Assembly: GCA_027604505.1 (NCBI GenBank)
Contig: JADIIX010000012.1
Coordinates: forward strand, 124,001-188,000
Length of the DNA: 64,000 nt
Reading direction: 5' to 3'
Source: Gonapodya sp. JEL0774
Lineage: Eukaryota; Monoblepharomycota; Monoblepharidomycetes; Monoblepharidales; Gonapodyaceae
This document shows, in pieces, positions 25,549 to 37,341 of this stretch (the first letter of the stretch is position 1; each line of letters opens with the position of its first letter). A program made the position numbers and the translations under genes. Under the pieces are notes generated by a model. The model was given only the letters and a program-made list of their open reading frames with translations. It was not told where the DNA came from and did not search any database.

Positions 25549-27418
25549 ATGGATATTTCAATGAATGGTGCAGGACAGGAGCAGGAGGTCGCGCCGGGAA
25601 CCCAGTCGACGACGTTCTCTCGAGGATACATCATTCCACCACCAGAAATTCGAAGTGAGTCATCTGTTCGAAGGCGTGACGGGGTGAAAAATCATCATCT
25701 CATAATTGTTTACTCAAATTCGGGTGCTCCGTGTCTACGCATTTCTTCCCTCGTTGATAAGATATCGTCGACAAGACTGCGCGTTTTGTCGCTCGAACTG
25801 CCCCACAGTTCGAGGAGAAGGTGAGTGAAAGTTCGCCATATCTTCCGCTGTATGCAATCTTTGCGTTTTCTGATTTGGAGTATCGTGGCATGCGATCGTT
25901 GGGGGAATGTCCTCGTCGCTGTCACAACTTGCATAAAACCTTTAGATTCGCGAGAACGAAAAGTTCAATCCCAAATTCGCCTTCCTGAACCCAGCCGACC
26001 CGTACCATGCTTACTACCAACACAAAATTCAGGAGGTCAAGGAAGGGAAGGGCGATAAAACGGACGATAAGAAGGTACCGGCTCTTTCAACCCTCAAGAA
26101 CCCCACTGTCAGTTATAAACCCGTCTTCATTTTTGCTCGATTACACGAAAATCTAGGATGATGAGGAGCCGGGGGCGGAATCCCGGTCAGGGGGAGGAAA
26201 GGCTGCGAAAGTGATCCCCGTGGAACCACCAGCTTTCGAATTCGTCGCGGAAATGCCCGCGATTTCGGCGCAGGATCTGTGAGTGTCGCTATGCCATCAG
26301 TTTCTTTAAGATTTCCAGATTAATTCAATTTCAACGGGTGCTGCACTGTCTATAGCGACATCTTAAAGCTCACAGCTCAATTTGTAGCACGCAATGGTCG
26401 ACCATTCATGACTAATCTCGCCCAGCGAGAGTCTCGCAACTACCAATTTGATTTCCTTCGACCTACGCACTCCCTTTTCCCATATTTTACCAAGCTTGTT
26501 GAACAATACACCAAGGTGCTGGTCCCGACCAAGGAGGCGAAGGCGAAGCTGGAGCAGAATAAGAGCGATAAGTTCGCGATACTGGAACGATGTAGGAAAA
26601 GGGTGGAATGGAAGACGTACCAAGAGGAGAACAAGCGAATACAGGAGGAGGAGGAGGAAGCGGAGCGGAGTGAGTTTCCGGCATCCTTGGGAGTCTGTTC
26701 TTCTCTGACCCTGTTGTCCGTCTGTTAGTCGCTTTTAATCAAATCGACTGGCAAGATTTTGTTATCGTTGAAACGGTGGAGGTTCGTCAGAATCCACAAA
26801 GCACTCTTCTCCAATGTCAATTATTCACTCCCCCTCCACCCTCTAGTTCACCGACGCAGACGACCTCATCCCACTTCCACACCCGAATTCGCTCATGGAC
26901 CTTGAACGGATGAGTCTGGTGCGCAAGGGAGAGTCGGGCTTGTATAGCGACTTGCGCCTAGGAGGTGACGGTGGCGATGATGAGGGCGAGGGGGAGATGG
27001 AGATGGAGGTGAGCATATTCTGTTATTTGAAATGATTAATGAATCGAGTTTGCTGAACGTATTTATGTTTCTATCCGCGGTATAGGACGACGACCAACCA
27101 CCCGCCCGACCCCCACCTTTCCGACCACCCAACGGCTCCGGCGTACGTCCCTCCCTTTTCCCCCCTGGTGGTCCACCACCCTCCTTCCCTCCGCCTCCTA
27201 TGCCGTCTATTCCCGGCCGACCCATGGGTCCTCCCCCTGGCGGACCTCCAGGTCGAACACCTTTCATGCCGGGCCTACCCCCCATGCCAGGCCGCCCCCC
27301 CATGCCTGGATTGCCACCAATGCCCGGTCTTCCGCCGCCGATGCCCCCGATACCGGGTGGGCCGAGGGCTCCTCCCGGGTCGGACGGACCGGACTCGAAG
27401 AGACCGAGATTTCAGTAA
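25549..27418 (+). CDS. SF3A1/PRP21: Splicing factor 3A subunit 1 (PRP21/SF3A1), short form without ubiquitin-like domain
   Basis: U2 snRNP subunit needed for prespliceosome assembly. Exons were traced by phase: YIIPPPEIRNIVDKTARFVAR (SURP1, with NPADPYHAYYQHKI), an acidic linker, then DILKLTAQFVARNGRPF..FLRPTHSLFPYFTKLVEQYTKV (SURP2). A helical charged region (RCRKRVEWKTYQEENKR) and the conserved IDWQDFVIVETVEF follow. The last exon is Pro/Gly/Met-rich with repeated MPGLPPMPG-like units and ends SKRPRFQ. Both SURP modules and the PRP21-family block are intact. The chain stops after the proline-rich segment, with no C-terminal ubiquitin-like domain as in animal SF3A1. Seven or more introns, mostly short. 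ATG at 25549 gives a typical N-terminus. Confidence 0.94.
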
Positions 27419-27588
27419 ATAGAATAGTGTTTGTTCGACAACTGAATACAAGGTTGGTATGCCGATATTCGAAATAATCGATTTACTTCTTTTTTTGCAA
27501 GTACGCGCCGAAGATGCAACTACGGAGTGAGCTGTTCGCCCTCCAGATACCAGACCCGGCGGGTCGATACAGTTGTCGTTTCTCTAGT

Positions 27589-30514
27589 TCATAATATAAG
27601 AGCCACAATGACCCCCAGGAACCCAAAGACCTACGCAACAATCGAATAGCATCAGATTCTGACACTTGCAGGATGCAACACATCACCCCACCACACGGAG
27701 ACCCTGCACTCACCGCAGTCGAAACCACCGCTTCTTTCACCCCTCCCGATCCCTTGGTCGTACTCCCCGCCGAGCCCTGCGACCCAGCCGCGACAGTCGC
27801 CCCGGTCAGCGAACTCGTCGCCGTCGTGCTGGCCTTCACCCCACCCGCGGCCGACGCACCCGTCGCGGCGGCTGCAGCCGTGTCCACCGCACTGGCGCCT
27901 GCCGCAGTGCCCGTCGCACTCACACCCCCCGCCCCTCCCGTAGCGCTGGGCAGCAAGGAATACACCGTGCGCGTGGCCATGTAGCTTTGTGCGCCTGCAA
28001 TGTCGGCCCCCGAGTTGTACAGTTTGGTCCCGTGGGCGCACACGGCCGTGTCCGGCGGCGTGTAACCCGGCACGGCGTGGCAGGTGAGGTTCTTGTAGTG
28101 GGTTTCAGGGAGGTAGCAGCCGTCGGCTTTTGGGGAGGGTGGAGGTGGCGGGTTTAGGAAATTTGGGGGGTGTATTTATGGGGGCGGAAGGAGGTGAGTG
28201 GGGATTGCGAACGCGAGAGTGCGACATGCGGTGGGCGCTCACCAGGAACAGGCACAGGAGGTTTATCTGGTAGAGGTCCACCAGTGAAGGGGTCTACAAG
28301 AGAGCGGGCGAAAGAAATAAAATAAGTAAATAGTATGTGATTGATGACACACGTCAGGTTCTAGGTCCGCTATAAACGATCGTACAGGAGATACGTACCG
28401 ACTTGTCCCGGTAAGTTCTCGCACGCGATTGTTTCTTCAGAAAAAAGAAGGTGAAAAAAAGAAAGCGGGGTTGAGAAACTCGAATCAGCCCCGCTTGCAC
28501 CGTCACCTCCACCCCCACACACCCCTCGCGGAGCCTCACACCCCGAGACGTACCGTAATCCACCTTGGGCGGCTTCGTGAACCCGTCACAGCCACACTGT
28601 GCGCTGAAGTCGGAGACGGTCATGGTGTAGGTGGCGTTGTTGGACCAGTCTGGAGGTGGAGTGCAGGTGTGATTGGGGGGAGGGGGGGGAGCGGGGTTGG
28701 TGAGGAAATCGGAGGTGGAACGGGGATGGCGACCGAGGACAGAGACCCAAAAGCACACTCTCCAAAAAGTGCAGAAACCACACCGCCAGTCCGTCACGGC
28801 ACACCACAATACTTCCATGACACTGCTATGCCATCACTACCACCTCAACCCACGCCTCACCCCGCCCAATCCACAAACCGCCAAAAGACGTCCAAACGCC
28901 GTCCACCCCTCCCCCCCTCCCTCCCCCCCTCTGCCAACCCACCTGTCGGCCCCCCCGCCCACGCCGCCGTTCCGGGATTCCCATCCCCGCCATCCCACAC
29001 CTCTGCCACGACGAGAATCTGGTCCGCGTCGAGGTAATTCCTCGCGCAATTGTCTTCCTTGTACACGGACCTGCGGAGCTGGCCGTCGACGTACCAGGCG
29101 AACCAGTCCGAGCACCGCTCGATGCAGTATTCGTGGAAGGTGGCGGAGGCGTCGCCGCCGGGGACTGGGGGGTGAGGGGGGGTGGCAAGGTGGGAAAAGG
29201 GCAAGACGGGTAAGCGGGTGTGAATGTGGGGTGAACACTGATGTGGGAGGAGGGAGGCAGGTCAACGTACTGTCGTGGTACCCGCCGTTGCTGGAACGAG
29301 GGCGATAGGAATGGGGCGACGTGGAGGAGAGAGGGCGTTTGTAGGATGGCAAGCACGTTTGGGGAAAAGGGGGGGTGGAGACAGGAACGAAATGCGAGTG
29401 AGTGCATTCGTTGTGAACCATCAGTCACACATTTTTCCAACCACCCGAACCAAAATTATCGAACAACCAAACAGCCAAACAACCGAACCCCCAACACAAT
29501 CCAACCCATACAACGCGCACGCCCCCCCTTCCTCCCTCATTCCCCCTGAAAGCCGAGATCTCCCCCAATCCAAACCAAAATCGAGTAACCCAACCCACCA
29601 ATAATCCGCCACACCCCCCTTATAATACGCGCTCTGGACGCGCGCCATATCCTTCCCGACCCACTCGACGTCGATTTCGTCGCCCTGGGGGAGGTTTTTG
29701 GCGATCTGTTTATGTTTTTTTTTTTTGTGAGAGGGTGGGTAGGTTGGTGTGTGGTAGGTAGGTGGGCAGGAGGAAGGGGTGAGTGTTGTAGAGGAGGGAT
29801 AGAAAGGGGCATGAGGAAGGGAGCACGGGTGTGTGTGTGGGGGGGAGGGGGGGGGCGGGATAAGTTCCTGTCCCTCTGCGCGCATCCCTGTGTGTCCTTT
29901 GCGGGCCTCCCACTGCCACACTGCCGCACTGCCCACCCGTCGTGGTCTCTGTCGGGCATGACAAGACTGCACAATCCGTGCCAACGCTTTCTTCAGGATC
30001 CGTCCCACATGTACCGCAGAAGTCTCTCTCGGCGGGACAAGCCCGCATAATTTTCACTAACGCTCGTATAGGCACTCGATATCTGTCGCGCGGGTCTACT
30101 CACGGTGAAGAATGCTGAGACGATGCCGCCCCCTTTGGCGGCTTTGGCCTTGACGCAGACTCTTCCGGTGGTGAAGTTTCTGTTCCAAGTGACTGTGGCA
30201 CCGACGCCTTGCGGGCGGTTGTACGTTGGGTTGATGGGACCCTTGACGATGGAGACCTCGAGGTTTCCATTGGAAATGGCAACGTTTCCGGGCGTTTCCT
30301 CCTCGTTGCAGAAGAGCTGACCGTTGAACTGGGATCTGTAAAGAGCGATGTCTGCAGGCGAGAGTGAGGCGAAGTTGACCTTCATGGACTCGCAGGCTGG
30401 GACTTGGGAGACGTCCCATGTCGGTGGCTGCGTCTGGGCCGCGAGGGCGGGGGATGCGAGGAGAGCGAGAGCGAGAGCGAGAGCGAGAGCGAGCGTGGTG
30501 GAAGGGAGTCGCAT
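27589..30514 (-). CDS. CRH-type GH16 cell-wall transglycosylase, secreted, Ser/Thr-rich with C-terminal hydrophobic tail
   Basis: Expected to cross-link chitin and beta-glucan at the wall. The signal peptide MRLPSTTLALALALALALL is coded by a GAGCGA-type microsatellite (30466-30493). Then come CESMKVNFASL, LFCNEEETPGNVAISNG, and the catalytic motif GDEIDVEW (about 29665-29690; nucleophile and acid/base Glu both present). ATFHEYCIERCSDWFAWYVDG and EVWDGG follow across several short exons, then a Cys-containing block (TMTVSDFSAQCGCDGF) and CYLPETHYKNLTCHAVPGY. An Ala/Ser/Thr-rich stalk comes next, and a last 42-nt exon (27589-27630) codes VFGFLGVIVALIL, typical of a GPI-signal tail. The middle exons are less certain because of G/C-rich tracts. 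GH16 family call secure; exact intron borders between 28.2 and 29.6 kb are not. Confidence 0.88.
30466..30493 (+). repeat. GAGCGA microsatellite coding the signal-peptide core
   Basis: Plus-strand gagcgagagcgagagc... in 6-bp units. Read on the minus strand it is the alternating Leu-Ala core of the CRH enzyme signal peptide, so repeat-number changes would change hydrophobic-core length in steps of two residues. Confidence 0.9.
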
Positions 30515-31650
30515 TTCAGGAGAGAGCGAAGTTGCGGGTTCGTTCGTTGGTTCGCTCGTTGGCTCGTTCGTTGGTGGTCGCCGAGTCGCCGAGTCGCTGG
30601 AATCGATTTGGGTTCAACGGGGTTTGTTGGATTGAAAAAAGAGGTGGAATTTCCTGTTCAGAATTTGTGTGTGAATTGTATCAGACTTGTCTTTGGTGTT
30701 TCCCCTTGTTGTTGTGTTGGTCGAATGTGTCCTGGGGGGTTTTTGCTGGGCAACACGAAAACCGCTCCGATCACCGCAATCCCTGTGCCCTCTGTTGCTC
30801 CCCTCGGGCTTTCTTTCCTTTTATGTACCCCACGTCTCCTATTTAACTACTCAGTGCTCGTCTGTACTTACTCAATGAGAATCCCATGTACTCCTGCAGA
30901 GAGTCGGCCTCTTTCACTCTGCGCCTCAATGAAGTATTTTCAAGCACATCATATATTAGATTGGAGGAAACGACAAATGAATTTCCATAATTAGTGTGCC
31001 AGGAGAATCCCACCCAAACGTTCTTGGACTCCGAAACAACTTTCTAAAGTCAATGAACTCTTTAATGACAATGGTGCGCCTTCTTTCTCGATGGATGGCT
31101 CACGATTGTAATGAACGCCTTCACCTATCGATCCCGCTATCGATCCCGCCTGTAGTCTCCAAATTCTCCTCGGGGGTCTAGAGAAACGAGGAGCGCAGTC
31201 TGCGCCCAGGCTCTCTCTCAATGCCAGAAGTTCTGGGGAGCATTTTTGCATGGCTGGATACGGATGTGGATAAAGCATCGTGCATCGGGGTTTGGTGAGT
31301 CACGAGAACTGAAGTGCTAGTTTTGGGACGATAGAAGTCCATGCTCACGCACGAATCGATCAACAAATTCAAAACGTAATGAAGCAAACTCTGGGAACCG
31401 ATCGCTTTTGCAGCTCTATGGAGAACGTGGGAGTTCAAAGGAGGCGACAGAGGGATTGGATACATGCGGGAATGGCTTTACCCGATCCCGATGATGCACG
31501 CAACCAGCCCCCTCTCGGCCGGTTCACGACGGAGCCATCCAGACTCTCTCTCCGGCATCCAAAAATGACGATTGCACCACAGGAAGCTCTGGATAGGATG
31601 GAGAGCCAATCAGATGCGGACAAGAGTAGGTTCTCGCATCCAATCTGTTG
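30515..31650. other. Divergent intergenic region, no gene recognised
   Basis: About 1.1 kb between the divergent CRH and FAXC-like genes. A 13-bp direct repeat (ctatcgatcccgc) occurs at about 31125-31148. Small open frames in 30.6-31.6 kb have no family or splice support. Confidence 0.45.
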
Positions 31651-32718
31651 ATGAGCCATCCATCGAGCACCAACGAGCCCCATTTCTTACCTCGGCTATC
31701 CCCACTTCCTAAAGTCATCCTGTACCAGTTTCCTCGCGACCCCGACAAGGTCTCCCTCTCATCCTTCTGCATCAAGGCCGAGACCCTCCTTCGAGTTGCC
31801 GGCGCTCCCTACCGCAATGTGTTCCTGCAATCCCCAAAACACACCAAGGGCAAGCTACCCGTTTACGAGTGGCGTGGCGAGCTGTTTGAGGATTCACAGC
31901 TTGGGTACGAGGAGCTGGTGCGGCGTGGAGCGTTTGGTGCAAGTGTGGACGAGGGCCTGACGGATACGCAGAGGGCGATTGGGCAGTGTGTGAGGCAGAC
32001 GATTGAGAGCCACGCATATCCGATCTTGGTGGTGAGTTGGGGACGTCATGGACAAACGATCGGGTGTTCTTCAGGCGCAGGGGCCCTGATCCTTGCACCC
32101 CCGCCCCTCCCCACTTTGTGTGGGCAGTTTGAGCGCTTTCAGTATGAGTGGGAGACAGTGCGGGCGGAGCTACTGAAGGGCGTGCCTGGTATTATTTCAA
32201 TCTTCGTTGGATACTTCATTCGCTCGAAGTGAGTTGAGGGTAGCTTTCAAAATCACATCCGCGGCTGGAGTGGCGGGGAAGAGCGAAGTTTCAGACTAAC
32301 ACATCCGTCCTCCGAAATCGCCACGAAGAATCACATCCGCATTGGTCTCACACGGAATCGGTGCGTATCTGGAGTTATTCAGCGTCTACCAACGATCCTT
32401 AACGCTCAACAACACTTTCCCCTCTTCCCTGCCGTGTGGTCAGGTCGGTACTCGGAAACCGAACTCTTCGACACCCTCCTCCCGGCCGATCTCGCTGCAG
32501 TGTCCACCATTCTCGGAGCCAACACATGGGTTACTGGCGCTCGCAACCCGTCAACCGCCGACGCCGCACTCTTCGGCTTTATCGCTGGCGCCGTTGGCGC
32601 TGGAAAGTACAGTCCGCGAACGAAGAAGGAGGTTCGAAGGCATGCCAATCTGGTGCAGTACTACGAGAGGGTCAGGAAGTTGTACTGGCCGGAATGGATT
32701 ACCCTGAGTGAAGAATGA
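31651..32718 (+). CDS. FAXC / failed-axon-connections-like GST-fold protein (metaxin-related)
   Basis: A thioredoxin-like N-terminal half followed by an all-helical GST C-terminal half. Seen: VILYQFPRDPDKVSLSSFCI, KAETLLRVAG, KHTKGKLPVYEWRGELF and EDSQLGYEELVRRGAF. After splicing come PILV-FERFQYEW, GYFIRSK-ITSALVSHGIG, RYSETELFDTLLPADLAA, and the helical block ARNPSTADAALFGFIAGA ending in RRHANLVQYYERV. Four exons; introns at about 32032-32128, 32229-32329 and 32360-32444. The family is typically associated with membranes or mitochondria, but its biochemical role is not settled. ATG at 31651 was chosen because the preceding codon in frame is TTG. Confidence 0.88.
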
Positions 32719-33332
32719 AGGGAAGGAACGCGTGCGATGGACTTCGTATAGCTAATGGGTTATGAATGGCAAAATGCGCTGCAGTGAAACTTGCCGAACA
32801 AGACTGGAAGGTTCGTGATGCGACTGATCACGGGCCAGATTGCTTGTTTCCTCTCCACGCTCTCTTGGGGTCACTTGCATCCATACCGTTAGGTTCATGG
32901 CGTGTCGTTTGTGGTGGACGCTGGCACGCCACAGAACCCATCGATCAACCTAACCTGTCAACTGCCTAATAACGCTCAATCATCAAGGTATGGGGCGTGC
33001 AACCTGCTCTATGACAGCGAATGGCTGCATCCAGCGCGTTCCTCTTCGGTCCCTTCCCATCGACGTCCACCTGCCCCTCTCCACGCGCTGGCCCCCCGAA
33101 CCGCCTCGGTCTCCCGACTCTCGCAACCTGCACTCCATCTTTGCGGATCCACCAGCCATAACGACGCGTGCCTTTCTCCACCTTGGTTCCCTGAACAGCT
33201 TTGAACGCCGGGGCTTGGGGAGCCGGCGCCAAGTACCCCAACGTCCAAACTGGCGTCCAAGCGCTCAGACAGAACGGCAAAATGGGTTTCTTCTCTCTTC
33301 TTTTTGACCACGCTGTGCGACTCAATGGTCTC
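32719..33332. other. Intergenic or unresolved coding
   Basis: Long open frames lie on both strands, for example minus 32966-33325 with the segment YGWWIRKDGVQVARVGRP. No domain was recognised. It might be the 3' end of a longer version of the minus-strand gene that follows, or non-coding sequence. Confidence 0.3.
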
Positions 33333-34160
33333 CTACGTGAGGCCGCGGATCGCAGAACTTGTATTTCGATTTTTGGGAACCACGAAAGTCCAGACCGAGG
33401 TTGTCAGCGCGTCAATGGTGAAAGAATCAGAGCGAAGAACGACGGAAAGCCACACGAAACCTGGAAGGTATGGCCAATTACCAATACCAAACGGGGTGTC
33501 ATCGAACGTTCGACCAGGATGTGTGGTGTGACCCGGTCGTTCACAAGCCGTTTACTCATGTGAACCTACGCACGCACCACCACCCAGGCTCACTTTCTAC
33601 GATGTGCGATACCAGGAGTCCTGAAGGCCAACAATTTACGCAGCTCCCGCAGCTGGCACCAACACGATTGCTCCGGCGTTGTCCGCAGCACTCCCTTTTT
33701 TGCATTTTCACCGAGTAGTACCCCCACAAGGGGCCCAAGCAGAAAAAGTTAAATATCCAATTCTGCGGTTTGAGCCGCTCCAATAGTTGGCGCTGCCGTT
33801 GAAGCCTTTTGGCGTCCGCCTCGCGGAGCGGTGTTCCAGCCTCCCTCACAGTGACAATCTTCCAAGATTGTCGCGAAAGCCACCCGGCCAAGAGACACCA
33901 CACTGCAACAGCGGAAACAGCGATGCGGGCCTTGGCTCCAGGGGAGAGACCAAGTGGTGGTGGGACGTATTGGTATTGCGGATGCAAAGTGCAATTGGTC
34001 GTGCTGTCATTGAAGCATACTGTGTGCCGTGAGCCGCGAACCGTGTCATGAGTCGTTGCACCAATACTATAATGGTGAATCCATATATGTGAAAGTAAGA
34101 AACTCACACTTTGGTAACATCCTTTGTCTTGGCAAAAACATACCGCGCCATTTGACGCAT
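33333..34160 (-). CDS. Unrecognised small membrane protein (3 exons proposed)
   Basis: Not recognised. A phase-consistent model uses exons 34108-34160, 33594-34066 and 33333-33460, giving 217 residues. The start MRQMARYVFAKTKDVTK joins VIGATTHDTVRG through a 41-nt intron. One clear hydrophobic helix ARIAVSAVAVWCLLAGWLS is followed by a basic helix (EADAKRLQRQRQLLERL), an aromatic segment FNFFCLGPLWGYYS and a Cys-rich region. The tail after the second intron is SFVWLSVVLRSDSF. The three pieces join in frame at GTGAGT or GTGAGC donors and TATAG/TTCCAG acceptors, which is the main evidence. It may be a small organelle membrane protein, but that is a guess. Start and last exon are uncertain; the plus strand is also partly open here. 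Confidence 0.42.
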
Positions 34161-35016
34161 TGCCGAAACTCGAGCTGTGGGCGAAACAATGTAACAACAA
34201 TACTGATGAGTGAGCCCACGGAATTGTTGATGACTTTGGTCCACAGAAAAAAGAGCTTTGGTTGCCTTGGTCGGGGCTTTGGTCCACGAAAAGAAGGGCC
34301 TAAAAGTTCATGACAATCGGCCCATAACTCATGACAAATGGGTCTTTCAGTATCCTGTTCCGCGGGAAGCGGCATTTTCCGTGCATATGGCCGTAGTTAC
34401 AATTTTGTCTTATAATCAAAATGTATTGAATATAAGCTGACACCAGTGAAATCATGTACTTCAAATAGATTATCTATGTATAGACAGAGTTTCCTGTTGG
34501 ATGCATGGGAGGTGGCACTCAGGTGTCACATCTCCGACTCACCGGCTGGCAACCTCGCCATCGTATTCACTCCAAACACAAATCATTCCGTCTCCCTGTC
34601 CTCTGTCATCCAAACCCGAGCCTCCATTCACACAATACAATACATCACAGGATCAGACAAAAGTACGCCGTGGTTCAGGTTTTTGCTTCAACATACTGGT
34701 TTTTTGAGCATTCAGGTTTCGTCCCATGAGTCGCTTCGCTTGCCTGTTGCCTGATCATTATCCTTGTTTTCATCCTCATCACAGATGGGGATCCCGCCGC
34801 TTTCTAAATCCCTGTCACTCCATTCAATCCCCAAATATCCTTCCAGTACCTTTTGCTGTTCCCATCGTCCGCACTCGGGCGTAGACTCGAGTCTGCTGTG
34901 GTCAAGCGCCACGGACCACGGAGGACGAAGACACAAGACGGAAGTCGAAACCCACTCTCCTCCCCCTTGCCTTTCCTGCCTTGAGCATTCTAAACTGCCC
35001 CGACACCTGTGCAACA
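34161..35016. other. Divergent intergenic region, no gene recognised
   Basis: About 850 bp between the small minus-strand gene and the multi-pass membrane protein. Open frames near 34.5-34.9 kb lack family signatures. An upstream exon of either neighbour could be hidden here. Confidence 0.4.
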
Positions 35017-36842
35017 ATGGAGGACCAAGACACTCTGTCCCCGTTTCCATACACACTCGATCAAAGCCAGGTTCTGGCAAGTTTGGTGGACATGGTCGTG
35101 GCTGCGATGGTGGGTTCATTGGAAGCGCGCGGAAGGGGTAGGGGGGTGGGCTTTTCCGCCTGCGAGCCACAGCTCACATGACGTCATTCTCCCGTCATTC
35201 TCCCGACTACCTCATTCCCTATCATAATATCTCCCGACTCCCAGAGCGCGATCGCGAATTTGATCGTGCTTTCTTACTATGTGGTTAAGATGCGGGTGAG
35301 TGAGCTTGTGTGCGAAACGTTTCGCCAGCCTGAATACGGAAAACGGGCCGGCGGAAGTGCGGAATGGATACGGGGCGACTATCGATCATTACTGAGCAAA
35401 GGTTACTCCCAGAACCAGAAACCCAAAGGCGGCGAACTCCAAGACATCATCGCGTCGACGTGTATTTTCGTGCGTTGAAAACCTCTGTCTCCTGTAACGC
35501 ACTTTACGTGGCCCGCTCTCCCACCGTGATCGACCGTCGTTGTTTGTGTCTCTTCTCCTGTCCACCTCCACCACCTCCACCACCACCGGATGCAACCGGG
35601 CCACCCTACCCTCGATCATCTCCAGTCCGACATGGTGGCACAATCCGCCCGACTCTGCGTGAAAACCTCCCTGCTCTTTGCGGGTGGTCCTCCCAAACTC
35701 ACCTTTGTCCAGTGCCAGTCTCTCGCCATCCTGTCCGTGGTGCCGTGGGGGGGAACCATCCTCGCGTACGCGCAGCTGGCGCTGGAGAGGTACGACGCTC
35801 TTTACACGTGGAGGCATCAGGTGCGAAAAACGGGGGGAGTTCTCTTTGCAGGTTGTTTGCATTTCGTGTATGATGAGTCCATCTCCTGAATTTTTCTTTT
35901 CGTGGTCCAACTCGGACTAGGTTGAAGAGGAAACTAAAAGGGATAAGCAGGGCTACTTGGGCATGTCCCGATCGTCGGCACTGAAAATTCTCGCAGGCGG
36001 ATACGCGTTTTCGTTTGTTGTTGGAATCAGTCATCTGTGGCGTGGATGTGAGTTCTGTCGCCTCTTTTGACTGGACGATGTTTGCGAAACCAACTTGCGG
36101 GCTCATGCGGCCGGGGCTCACACGTGTCACACCGCTCAAACACATGTAGATGTTTTGTCCCCGAGTGGTTTGACATGTCAATTTAAGTAGTGAGTTTTTG
36201 GTGTAGTGGCCGAAGGAGAGGAAAGACAGTTCCGATCTATGATCTCGGGAGGTCTTGTTTCGAAGCTGAGCGTCTCCATCCCCCCCCCCCCCCCCACCCC
36301 CGCTTTCTCCATCCAAGTTGGAGCCACCTCCCCATCGATATCGCATACACTTTGGTCACTTTAAGCGGTATACTCGCCGCCATCACGGCCATCGTGTTCA
36401 GCTCCGTCTGGATCACGATCGGTGCTGCAAAGGACGTGGACGCCGGGAAGTTCCAACTTGACATCAAGAAGGACCCTTTTGCAAAACACGCGCCGTGGGA
36501 TAAGAGGCTGGCTGAGACGAGGCTGGCGACGACTTGGAAGCGCATTTCCGCCACTTACATCATGCAAGTGTTGTGTTTTAGGTTTACCTTCTGCGATTTT
36601 GATACGATTGTTCCTGGTGGTGTTTGCTGTCTGCTTTGATCCGATTTCATCAGCTGTTGGGGACCTGAAGTGGTCGCAATATTCTGGGAAGCCTACACTG
36701 GCGCACCTGCCGATCCGCACTACACCCAGTTCAGCTTCATCATGATCAAGCTGTGAGTTGCCGAGAACGCTCGCTTTGAATGCCCCGTTGATCTTTCACT
36801 GATTCGAGTGATCCATGGATGTGGTTGGGCTTCCGTGTGTGA
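35017..36842 (+). CDS. Orphan multi-pass membrane protein
   Basis: Not recognised. Exons by phase: MEDQDTLSPFPYTLDQSQVLA..VVAAM; SAIANLIVLSYYVVKMR; SDMVAQSARLCVKTSLLF..VVPWGGTILAYAQLALERY; VEEETKRDKQGYLGMSRSSALKILAGG..HLWRG; WSHLPIDIAYTLVTLSGIL..VWITIGA; CWGPEVVAIFWEAYTGAP; and a last short exon DPWMWLGFRV ending TGA at 36840-36842. Hydrophobic helices lie around TM1 (exons 1+2 joined), ILSVVPWGGTILAYAQLAL, ALKILAGGYAFSFVVGI and LVTLSGILAAITAIVFSSV, so at least four transmembrane segments. A poly-C run in the intron near 36283-36299 may confuse sequencing. The final exon is inferred because AAGCT is followed by GTGAGT and the next exon reads in phase. Function unknown. Confidence 0.68.
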
Positions 36843-37341
36843 CGCGAGGTATTAGAATGGCGTTGATCCAGCCACTGCTTATTTTGTTCGATCCTGCACT
36901 CTTTATGATAGATACTAGTGATTAAATAAAGTAAAACTCGTCGACCCCTTCAGCTGCTCGGGTCCACATGGTACCTGCACTCGACGGGCAAGTCACACCA
37001 GACGCTACTCCATCGACGGTCACCATTCATTACGACATCTTGGCTTTCATTGAGCCCTCTTGCCCACGCTGGTTGCTGGATAAGAGCTGTGTGTGCGGTT
37101 ATTCCCCTCCGCCTCATGCACTAAATCCCCATCGATCATGATCTACGGCGAGCCACTAAAATGCCATGCGGATATCGCATTCGAGATTCACATCGATTGT
37201 GGCAATGTAAACCAAAACAGCAACGCGTGTGTGAATGAGAAGGCGGAGTATGTCCAAGTCAATCATCCACCACAGCAATAATTTGTCCCCCCTGCTGTCT
37301 GAACTTCACCTGCTTTTCCCTGCACATCAACCTCGTCCGAA
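36843..37341. other. Intergenic with AATAAA signal
   Basis: Contains an AATAAA at about 36925-36930, a plausible polyadenylation signal for the preceding gene, and the promoter of ABCF2. Nothing else was recognised. Confidence 0.5.

Noticed and set aside
26893-27303. Gly/Met-rich minus-strand frame (MGGRPGMGGRPGM-like)
   Set aside because: Mirror of the SF3A1 proline-rich tail.
28826-29440. Long Pro/Ser-rich minus-strand frames within the GH16 gene
   Set aside because: C/G tract artefacts in alternative frames; the frame with ATFHEYCIERCSDWFAWYVDG carries the GH16 signature.
31126-31148. CRISPR-like or satellite array from ctatcgatcccgc repeats
   Set aside because: Only two copies, directly adjacent; no spacer structure.
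36283-36305. Poly-C run as a possible regulatory element
   Set aside because: Lies in an intron upstream of the acceptor; simple homopolymer, and its length may be a sequencing artefact.
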